6,767 nt of DNA from Gammaproteobacteria bacterium (GTDB lineage: Bacteria; Pseudomonadota; Gammaproteobacteria; Cardiobacteriales; Wohlfahrtiimonadaceae): contig BHEQ01000110.1 of assembly GCA_003864535.1 (NCBI GenBank), positions 1 through 6,767 of the forward strand, read 5' to 3'. The translations under genes and the position numbers were made by a program. Positions 1 through 6,119 of this stretch are shown piece after piece. The notes under the pieces are model-generated. The model saw only the letters and a list, made by a program, of their open reading frames with translations. It was not told where the DNA came from and ran no database searches. Positions within the stretch are counted from its first letter, which is position 1. Every line of letters begins with the position of its first letter.

Positions 1-3000
1 ATGTATTAGTTTCTCCTGTAATACCTTGTAAGACATATGCTTGATTTAAAGGAGTATTTTTAAAGGCGCGGTTAAGACATACTTTGATATCTTTAATTAT
101 TATAGAGATATTATCAGCAGATTCTATTAAATTACAATAAATTATATCGCATAATAACTTTATGATTCTCTCTTTTTTAGCATTTTCTTTTTGACTATCT
201 TGAGCGATTTTGACTAAGCTGCTCGTATCGATAACGCTATTGTTTACCCCACACCCATCTAAAGACCATATATGTGCATAACTTAAGCTCTGTAAATATA
301 AAAATCCTCCAGCTTTAGGCCCAGTACCTGATTTACCAGATCCACCAAAAGGCTGTACACCAACAACTGCGCCGACAATATTACGATTAACATAAATATT
401 ACCTGCATGGATATGTGTACATATATACGCAATGGTCTCATCAATACGGCTGTGAATACCATGAGTTAAGCCAAAACCTAGCGCGTTAATTTGTGTAACT
501 AACTGCGGAATATTATCTGCTTTAAAACGAATAATATGCAATATTGGTCCAAAAACCTCTTGTTTTAGCTCATCTATATTTTCAATTTCAATTAAAGTTG
601 GCGCAATAAAACTACCCAGCTTAGATAATTTGCTCTCAAGCTCAATTTGCATAACCTTATTTGTATATTGATTTGCATCTTGATTATATTTATCAATATG
701 TGCTTGTAAATTATTTTTAGCATTTAGATCAATCACAGGACCAATATCGGTTTGGATACAGCGTGGATCACCAATTTTTAACTCAAGCATCGCGCCTTTT
801 AACATGTGGATAGTTTTATCAGCAATATCATCTTGAAGGCACAGCAAACGTAATGCAGAACAGCGCTGCCCTGCACTATCAAATGCTGAGGCTAAAACAT
901 CAATAACCACTTGTTCGGTTAAAGCTGAGCTATCGACAATCATTGCATTTTGCCCACCTGTTTCAGCAATTAAAACAATAGGTTTAGAGTGTTGCAAAAT
1001 TGCCTTTTCAATTGCTTTTGCTGTGCGTATCGAACCTGTAAATAAGACCGCGTCAATTTTTGCACTCGCAGTTAAACGTGCACCTACAAGTGCGCCACGC
1101 CCAGGTAAATACTGTAAAACATTTTTAGGAATCCCACATTTATGCATAAGCTTTATCGCAAAACTTGCAATTAATGGAGTTTGCTCTGCAGGTTTAGCAA
1201 TAACAACATTCCCCGCAGCTAATGCTGCCGCAATTTGCCCGATAAAAATCGCTAAAGGAAAATTCCAAGGTGAAATTGCAATCACAACACCTAAAGGCTT
1301 ATTTTGTGGATAAATACGAGCTTGGCTTGCATAAAATCTACAAAAATCAACTGCTTCACGAATCTCTCCTATAGAATTACTTAAGGTTTTCCCAGCTTCG
1401 CGCATGGCAAGATTAATAAAAGTAAGATGATTTTGTTCTAATAAATTAGCAAAATTCTCTAAATAATTTATCCGCACATCAAGCGGCACTTTTGCCCATG
1501 TATCTTTTTCAAAATAAGCGATATTAAGAGCGCGATCCGCATCATCTTCATTCGCAAAAATGCTCATGCCAACGCAATCATTCTCATCTGCTGGGTTATT
1601 AATTGAGATATGTTCTCGCAGCAATAATCCTTTTTTGTGATGTTCATGTTTTTGGTCATTTTTTTGATCTTGTTTTTGATCTTGCTTTTTATCATTTTTA
1701 TATTGTTTTAAGCCGCCAATTTGAGTCATGGGGATTGCGATTGTATTTACCTTGGGCAAATCATTTAAATCACCTAAAACAGGAAAGCTTGAATATTCAA
1801 CAGCACTCTTAATATTTAGACCTACTTGGAGGGTATTTAAAACATCAAAATGATGAATATTGACACCTTTTGCATTAATTCTTGAGTTGATTTTTAAATC
1901 AGTGCGTAAATTTAATAGATTAATCGGTAACGGGATTTTAGGATGTGGCTGAGCTAGATTTGTAGCTACAATAACAACAGGATCAGCAATGAGCTCATCA
2001 ATGCTAACCTTTTCATTAATAAGCTGATTCACAAAAGATGAATTAGAGCCATTTTCTAAAATTCGGCGTACTAAATATGCAAGAAGCGTTTGGTGCGAGC
2101 CTACAGGTGCATAAATTCGGCAAGGAATATTAAGATTATCTACACCAACAACTTGATCATAAAGACCTTCTCCCATTCCATGCAAACATTGAAACTCATA
2201 ATGATTCTGATCTAAGTTAAGCTCAGTTGCCAGAATATAAACTGTCGCCAAAGTATGTGCATTATGCGTCGCAAATTGTGCATAAATTAAGTCACTTGCA
2301 GCTAATAACTTGCGTGCGCAAGCAATATAGGCGATATCTGTATGGGCTTTGCGCGTATAAACTGGGTAACTTTCTAAACCATCACTTTGGGCGTGTTTAA
2401 TTTCAGCATCCCAATACGCACCTTTTACTAAGCGGATCATTATTTTAGTTTTATAGTGTGAGGCTAGATAAAGTAAGTGATCAATAACCATTGGGCAGCG
2501 TTTTTGATACGCTTGGATGACAAATCCAATCCCCTTAAAATTAGCTAAATCAGGATCACTTAATAATTTTTCAAGCAAATTTAAAGAAATATCTAAACGA
2601 TCCGCCTCCTCAGCATCAATATTTAAACCAATATCATACTGCGCAGCTAGCATAAATAATTCTTTTAAAGTTGGATATAATTCCTCTAATACGCGCTTTG
2701 ATTGCGCCTGAGAGTAACGCGGATGTAACGCTGAAAGCTTAACAGAAATACCGCCAGACGCATAAACAGTCAATCCTTTTGATGCCGCTCCAACCGCATG
2801 AATTGCATCAATATATGCTTGATGATATTTTTTAGCATCAAGCATAGTTAAGGCAGCCTCACCTAACATATCGTAACTATAGCGATAACCACGCATACGG
2901 TACGCTTTGCCATTATCAATGGCTTGAGAAATTGTTTCACCCGTGACAAATTGCTGCCCGAGCATTTTCATAGCAAAATCCATGCCTTTACGAATTAACG

Positions 3001-3481
3001 GTGCGCCACCTTTGGCAAGCATCCGCTTAAATGCTGATTTTAAACCAGCTTTATCATCACTTGTGACAACTTTTCCTGTAATTAATAACCCCCAACTACT
3101 GGCATTAACAAACATAGATTCACTTTTACCTAAATGAACATCCCAATCACCTTGGGATATTTTATCTCTAATTAATTTATCCGCAGTGGCTTTATCTGGA
3201 ATACGCAATAAAGCCTCAGCTAAACACATTAACGCAATACCCTCCGCGCTTGATAAAGAAAACTCATTCATTAAAGCATCGACACCACCTGCTTTAATGC
3301 GTTTTTGACGCGTATTAACCACAATTTTTCGAGCAAGAGTTTGAATATCATTCTGCTGCACCGCGGTTGTGGTTGCACTCATTAATAAAGACTGAACACA
3401 ATGTGTTTCATCAACAAGATAAGCGCTGCTAATTGCGCTAGGGACTGAAAGATTTGGATCAATTAAGGTAAAGCTGTTCAT
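1..3481 (-). CDS. putA: PutA, bifunctional proline dehydrogenase / L-glutamate gamma-semialdehyde dehydrogenase, C-terminus cut by window edge
   Basis: It oxidises proline to pyrroline-5-carboxylate with FAD, passing electrons to quinone at the membrane, then oxidises glutamate semialdehyde to glutamate with NAD+. The frame is open without a stop from the ATG at 3481-3479 to the left edge (about 1160 codons). The proline dehydrogenase half shows VKLSALHPRY (K248), NIDAEEADR (D289), RLVKGAYWD and YLVRRILENG (R472, R473), which line up with the E. coli substrate-binding Lys329, Asp370, Arg555 and Arg556. The aldehyde dehydrogenase half begins near residue 625 and shows SPWNFPLAIF (N740), AETGGQNAMIVD (catalytic E840) and SAGQRCSALR (catalytic C874), then QPFGGSGKSGTGPKAGG. 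The start is supported by GGAAG eight bases upstream; the only in-frame earlier ATG (3559) has no ribosome site and adds no recognisable domain. The N-terminal ribbon-helix-helix domain of E. coli PutA is absent, so self-repression is not expected. About 150 C-terminal residues lie outside. Confidence 0.96.
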   Translation of the reverse strand, partial: MNSFTLIDPNLSVPSAISSAYLVDETHCVQSLLMSATTTAVQQNDIQTLARKIVVNTRQKRIKAGGVDALMNEFSLSSAEGIALMCLAEALLRIPDKATADKLIRDKISQGDWDVHLGKSESMFVNASSWGLLITGKVVTSDDKAGLKSAFKRMLAKGGAPLIRKGMDFAMKMLGQQFVTGETISQAIDNGKAYRMRGYRYSYDMLGEAALTMLDAKKYHQAYIDAIHAVGAASKGLTVYASGGISVKLSALHPRYSQAQSKRVLEELYPTLKELFMLAAQYDIGLNIDAEEADRLDISLNLLEKLLSDPDLANFKGIGFVIQAYQKRCPMVIDHLLYLASHYKTKIMIRLVKGAYWDAEIKHAQSDGLESYPVYTRKAHTDIAYIACARKLLAASDLIYAQFATHNAHTLATVYILATELNLDQNHYEFQCLHGMGEGLYDQVVGVDNLNIPCRIYAPVGSHQTLLAYLVRRILENGSNSSFVNQLINEKVSIDELIADPVVIVATNLAQPHPKIPLPINLLNLRTDLKINSRINAKGVNIHHFDVLNTLQVGLNIKSAVEYSSFPVLGDLNDLPKVNTIAIPMTQIGGLKQYKNDKKQDQKQDQKNDQKHEHHKKGLLLREHISINNPADENDCVGMSIFANEDDADRALNIAYFEKDTWAKVPLDVRINYLENFANLLEQNHLTFINLAMREAGKTLSNSIGEIREAVDFCRFYASQARIYPQNKPLGVVIAISPWNFPLAIFIGQIAAALAAGNVVIAKPAEQTPLIASFAIKLMHKCGIPKNVLQYLPGRGALVGARLTASAKIDAVLFTGSIRTAKAIEKAILQHSKPIVLIAETGGQNAMIVDSSALTEQVVIDVLASAFDSAGQRCSALRLLCLQDDIADKTIHMLKGAMLELKIGDPRCIQTDIGPVIDLNAKNNLQAHIDKYNQDANQYTNKVMQIELESKLSKLGSFIAPTLIEIENIDELKQEVFGPILHIIRFKADNIPQLVTQINALGFGLTHGIHSRIDETIAYICTHIHAGNIYVNRNIVGAVVGVQPFGGSGKSGTGPKAGGFLYLQSLSYAHIWSLDGCGVNNSVIDTSSLVKIAQDSQKENAKKERIIKLLCDIIYCNLIESADNISIIIKDIKVCLNRAFKNTPLNQAYVLQGITGETNT
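1649..1696 (-). repeat. Four 12-bp tandem repeats in frame inside putA
   Basis: Two adjacent 12-bp units (1661-1672 and 1673-1684, TTTTTGATCTTG on the plus strand) are identical. The flanking units at 1649-1660 and 1685-1696 match at about 9 and 8 of 12 positions. Read in the putA frame they encode residues 596-611 as NDKK, QDQK, QDQK, NDQK, followed by a charged HEHHKK stretch. They lie in the linker between the proline dehydrogenase and aldehyde dehydrogenase domains. Because the unit is a multiple of three, copy number could change without breaking the frame. Confidence 0.85.
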
Positions 3482-3489
3482 GTAAATAT

Positions 3490-3494
3490 CTTCC
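3490..3494 (-). promoter_or_regulatory. Ribosome binding site of putA
   Basis: GGAAG on the minus strand lies eight bases before the ATG at 3481-3479. It decides the start: the in-frame ATG at 3559 is preceded by a run of T and has no such site. Confidence 0.6.
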
Positions 3495-3526
3495 GTAATA
3501 TAAGTAAGCGTGATGTAGATAGCGTG

Positions 3527-3555
3527 AGTATAAAGGTAATTATTGCTGATGTTAG
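3527..3555 (-). promoter_or_regulatory. Candidate sigma-70 promoter of putA
   Basis: On the minus strand CTAACA (3555-3550, four of six matches to TTGACA) is followed after exactly 17 bases by TATACT (3532-3527, five of six matches to TATAAT). Transcription would start near 3520, leaving a leader of about 40 bases before the putA start codon. It lies in the 118-bp gap after dppA, so putA could be transcribed on its own, with or without read-through from dppA. No strong GC-rich terminator hairpin was seen in this gap. The call rests on consensus matching by eye only, in AT-rich DNA where chance matches are common. Confidence 0.35.
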
Positions 3556-3599
3556 GCATGAAAAAAATATAAGAATATAAAAATAATAAAATTTAAAGA

Positions 3600-5201
3600 T
3601 TATCTAATATCTTCTTGTGTAGATATAGAAACTCCTTCAAAATCATGAAAACTAAAAGGGCTGTCCTTATAATCAATCACACGCTTGCGCACGCCTGAAA
3701 TATTGTAGGAACGTGCCATAGGAATCCATGGGGCTTGATTATGGAAAATTACCTGTGCTTGTTTATATAGCTCGGTTCTTTTCTCTCTATCAGAAATTTT
3801 TCGTGCTGAAATGATCAGGTTATTAAAAGTATCATCACACCAAAAAGCAAGATTCCTGCCAGTTGTCGCAGCATCACACGATAATAAAGGAAACAGAAAG
3901 TTATCAGGATCACCATTTGCGGTTGTCCAACCAAACATCATCATCTCATGTTCGCCATTGCGGGTTCGTTGAATATATTCAGCCCATTCATAATTAGCAA
4001 TCTGAGCTTTAACTCCAACTTTAGCTAGATCAGCCTGAATCATTTCTGCCATTTTTTTTGCATCAGGATTATAAGGACGCGATACTGGCATTGCCCATAA
4101 TTGAACGGTTAAATCCTTAATACCCGCTTCACTCAATAGTTTTTTAGCTTGTTCTGGATCATAAGGATAGGGCGTAATCTCATTATTATAGCCCCAGATT
4201 GTAGCTGGAAAGGGGTTTTTTTCAACGAAACCAAAGCCTTTATACAGGTTATCAATAATCGACTGTTTATTCACCGCTAGACTCAATGCTTGGCGCACCT
4301 TAATATTGTCAAAAGGTGGTTTTTTCGTATTAAAAGCAATATACCCAATATTCATAGCTTCTGCTTTTTGAATACTCACATTGGGTAATTTAGATAAACG
4401 TTCAATATCCGCCATATTTGGATAAGGAATCACATCACACTCGCCTTTTTCAAGCTTTGCAACTCGTACAGATGGATCAATGGTGATCGCAAAGATTAAA
4501 GTATCCAGAGGCACTTTTCCTCTAAAATAGTTTTTAAATGCTTTATAACGCACCATTGCATCAGGTTTAAACGCCACAAACTCAAAAGGACCAGTCCCAA
4601 TTGGATTTCTATCTAAGATTTCTGGAGTACCTGCACGCATCATTTTATCTGCATATTCAGCGGATAAAATAGAGCCAACCGGGTGAGCTAGATTCACTAA
4701 AAATGTGACATCAGGTGATTTTAATGTAAAAATTAAGGTGTGATCATCACGTTTAGTAATCGATGCTACATTCTGAGGAATCCCTTGCGAATGATAAAAT
4801 AAGTAATTTCCACCAGATACTTTATGCCAAGGATGCTTCTCATCAAACATCCGCTCAAACGTAAAAATAGCATCGTCCGCATTCATTTTTCTAGTCGGTG
4901 TGAAAAACTTATTGCTATGAAATTCAACATCTTTGCGCAAGTGAAGGGTGTGGACTAGGCTATCCTCACTCAACTCCCACGAATCAGCTAAGGCGGGAAC
5001 TAGCTGAGCTGTACCGCGTTCAAACTGAACCAAACGATTAAAAATGGGACCTGCTGAGGCATCAAAAGTTGTGCCTGTAGAGTACAGCATAGGCGTAAAT
5101 CCCTCAGGATTAGCCTCAGGGCAATAGACAAGCGTCGTACTTGCATAACTGCTAGATAATAAAACTACCGTGGCAGTCAAAAAAAGTTTACTAAAATACA
5201 T
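3600..5201 (-). CDS. dppA: Periplasmic dipeptide-type ABC transporter substrate-binding protein (DppA family)
   Basis: It captures small peptides in the periplasm and hands them to an ABC permease; E. coli DppA also binds haem. The 533-residue protein starts with a signal peptide (K5, hydrophobic residues 6-16, probable cleavage at about 20-21). There is no lipobox cysteine, so it should be soluble. The mature start TTLVYCPEANPEGF, NPIGTGPF (199-206), KVRQALSLAVNK (301-312) and RPYNPDAKKMAEMIQAD (375-391) match E. coli DppA closely. C27, C255, C442 and C455 have the spacing of its two disulfide pairs. R375 matches the arginine that binds the peptide carboxylate, but the position of E. coli Asp408 is Ala428. 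The start is supported by AGGAGA seven bases upstream. No dppBCDF permease genes adjoin it; downstream is putA. A related haem- or glutathione-binding role (HbpA/GbpA type) is possible. Confidence 0.93.
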   Translation of the reverse strand: MYFSKLFLTATVVLLSSSYASTTLVYCPEANPEGFTPMLYSTGTTFDASAGPIFNRLVQFERGTAQLVPALADSWELSEDSLVHTLHLRKDVEFHSNKFFTPTRKMNADDAIFTFERMFDEKHPWHKVSGGNYLFYHSQGIPQNVASITKRDDHTLIFTLKSPDVTFLVNLAHPVGSILSAEYADKMMRAGTPEILDRNPIGTGPFEFVAFKPDAMVRYKAFKNYFRGKVPLDTLIFAITIDPSVRVAKLEKGECDVIPYPNMADIERLSKLPNVSIQKAEAMNIGYIAFNTKKPPFDNIKVRQALSLAVNKQSIIDNLYKGFGFVEKNPFPATIWGYNNEITPYPYDPEQAKKLLSEAGIKDLTVQLWAMPVSRPYNPDAKKMAEMIQADLAKVGVKAQIANYEWAEYIQRTRNGEHEMMMFGWTTANGDPDNFLFPLLSCDAATTGRNLAFWCDDTFNNLIISARKISDREKRTELYKQAQVIFHNQAPWIPMARSYNISGVRKRVIDYKDSPFSFHDFEGVSISTQEDIR

Positions 5202-5208
5202 TTACAGT

Positions 5209-5214
5209 TCTCCT
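5209..5214 (-). promoter_or_regulatory. Ribosome binding site of dppA
   Basis: AGGAGA on the minus strand lies seven bases before the ATG at 5201-5199. It is a strong Shine-Dalgarno match and the best in the window, consistent with the high expression usual for periplasmic binding proteins. Confidence 0.75.
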
Positions 5215-5289
5215 AGAGTTTTCTCATAAAGCAATAATATCGCAGACAACTACTAATTAGTTACATTATTTTAGATTAAGCTGGAACAG

Positions 5290-5318
5290 AAGGTAGCGAA
5301 TCCTTGTGCATACGTCAA
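5290..5318 (-). promoter_or_regulatory. Candidate promoter of dppA
   Basis: On the minus strand TTGACG (5318-5313, five of six matches to TTGACA) is followed after 17 bases by TACCTT (5295-5290, three of six matches to TATAAT). Transcription would start near 5283, giving a leader of roughly 80 bases. The -10 element is poor, so the promoter would need an activator or may be wrong. An alternative is a start in the AT-rich stretch around 5240-5280. Confidence 0.25.
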
Positions 5319-5400
5319 CTATTTATCCAATCCACACGCGGTTAGCTTTGCGTGCGTCAGTACCTGCTTATGCTTATGAATATGAAGATGAATAATCATC

Positions 5401-5422
5401 AAAATATGTATTATCATATTTT
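5401..5422. repeat. Perfect 8-bp inverted repeat, possible operator
   Basis: AAAATATG (5401-5408) and CATATTTT (5415-5422) are perfect reverse complements separated by six bases (TATTAT). The site lies between the divergent dppA and apt genes, about 115 bases before the apt start and 200 before the dppA start. A dimeric repressor or activator could bind here. Being AT-only apart from one G and one C, it would make a weak RNA hairpin. It does not clearly match a known regulator's box. Confidence 0.5.
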
Positions 5423-5527
5423 AAATCAAAATTACACCACACAAATAAATCAAAGCATAATTTTTAGATTACAATATCTTCATTTTTTATTGGTGCTTAG
5501 TGCGCCTTTTAAATTTTGATAAACTTT

Positions 5528-5532
5528 AAGGA
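5528..5532 (+). promoter_or_regulatory. Ribosome binding site of apt
   Basis: AAGGA lies five bases before the ATG at 5538-5540 and fixes this ATG as the start. Confidence 0.65.
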
Positions 5533-5537
5533 CTCAA

Positions 5538-6089
5538 ATGGTTACCAAATCAATTACAGCGGTGGCGTTAGATAGCGCACTTAGTAAAATAAGAGCTTTT
5601 CCTAATACACCAAAGCCTGGGGTTACTTTTAGAGATATTACCCCTCTTCTTGCTGATGGAGACGCTCTAAAAACTATAATTGATGCAATGGCTGAGCAAA
5701 TTATAAGTAATAACATTGAAGTTGATGCGATAGTCTGCCCTGAAGCGCGTGGCTTTATTTTTGGAACGGCGTTAGCGTATAGATTAGGCATAGGCATGAT
5801 TCCAGTGCGCAAACCTGGCAAGCTTCCTGGGAAAACCATTGAAATTTCTTATGATTTAGAGTACGGGCAAGATACTTTACAAATTCATGCGGATGCAATC
5901 AAAAAAGGTCAAAAAGTCCTATTAGTTGATGATGTTCTAGCTACTGGTGGTACAATGCTTGCTTGTAAGCAGCTCTTAATCAAGCAAGGTGCAGATATTC
6001 AGGCTTGTGTGTTTTTAATGACCTTAAAAGACCTTCCAGGATTATCCATACTTGCCCCAACACCTATTATTTCACTGATAACATACTAA
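5538..6089 (+). CDS. apt: Adenine phosphoribosyltransferase
   Basis: It salvages adenine in the cytoplasm: adenine + PRPP gives AMP + pyrophosphate. The 183-residue length equals that of E. coli Apt. Family landmarks appear in order: PKPGVTFRDITPLL (25-38), CPEARGFIFG (67-76), PVRKPGKLPGKT (89-100), YDLEYG (105-110) and the PRPP-binding loop VLLVDDVLATGGT (127-139) with its paired aspartates D131 and D132. The RKPGKLP and YDLEYG segments separate Apt from other type I phosphoribosyltransferases such as hypoxanthine and orotate enzymes. The C-terminal tail (ISLITY) is less conserved, as is usual. The gene is divergent from dppA and is followed after 30 bases by ccmC in the same direction, with no visible terminator, so the two may be co-transcribed although their functions are unrelated. 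No truncation or missing key residue is seen. Confidence 0.97.
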   Translation: MVTKSITAVALDSALSKIRAFPNTPKPGVTFRDITPLLADGDALKTIIDAMAEQIISNNIEVDAIVCPEARGFIFGTALAYRLGIGMIPVRKPGKLPGKTIEISYDLEYGQDTLQIHADAIKKGQKVLLVDDVLATGGTMLACKQLLIKQGADIQACVFLMTLKDLPGLSILAPTPIISLITY

Positions 6090-6119
6090 AATTGATCACT
6101 AAACATAAAATACTAAACT

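Larger units (their letters stand above)
5202..5537. other. Divergent intergenic region between dppA and apt
   Basis: This stretch of 336 bases has no convincing gene and must hold the control signals of dppA (leftward) and apt (rightward). From about 5281 to 5370 the DNA is visibly richer in G and C than its flanks. It contains a short CACGC...GCGTG inverted repeat (5335-5339 with 5350-5354, ten-base loop). From about 5370 to 5480 it is very AT-rich, with two inverted repeats side by side: GATGA/TCATC at 5387-5400 and the longer one at 5401-5422. Weak -10-like elements for apt, such as TACAAT at 5470-5475, lack a good -35, so no apt promoter is called. No tRNA, riboswitch or known small RNA was recognised. 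Confidence 0.7.

Noticed and set aside
1023..1313. Open frame of 96 codons on the plus strand inside putA
   Set aside because: It lies wholly opposite the conserved aldehyde dehydrogenase domain of putA, whose frame carries the catalytic motifs; it has no recognisable domain.
1603..1812. Open frame of 69 codons on the plus strand inside putA
   Set aside because: It is antisense to the putA linker; its phenylalanine- and leucine-rich look comes from the lysine/glutamine repeat on the other strand.
2517..3137. Two open frames of 64 codons on the plus strand (2517-2711 and 2943-3137)
   Set aside because: Both are antisense to conserved proline dehydrogenase and helical-domain coding sequence and resemble nothing known.
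3561..3599. Terminator after dppA
   Set aside because: The only hairpin before the T-run on the minus strand is ATAT-TCTT-ATAT, with no G-C pair, too weak to call a terminator.
5335..5356. PurR-like half site CTTTGCGT before apt
   Set aside because: Only one half resembles the purine repressor box; the left half and the spacing (18 instead of 16 bases) do not fit.
5281..5370. Possible tRNA or tRNA remnant in the GC-richer block
   Set aside because: Only a four-pair hairpin (AAGG/CCTT at 5290-5305) can be drawn; there is no acceptor stem, anticodon arm or proper T-loop.
5306..5395. Short plus-strand frame from a GTG ending in alternating Tyr, Glu and Asp
   Set aside because: It has a GTG start, a poorly placed ribosome site and low-complexity sequence, and overlaps the opposite mini-ORF; chance is the simplest reading.
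5534..5839. Open frame of 101 codons on the minus strand over apt
   Set aside because: It is the antisense shadow of apt, whose own frame has every family motif and a ribosome site.
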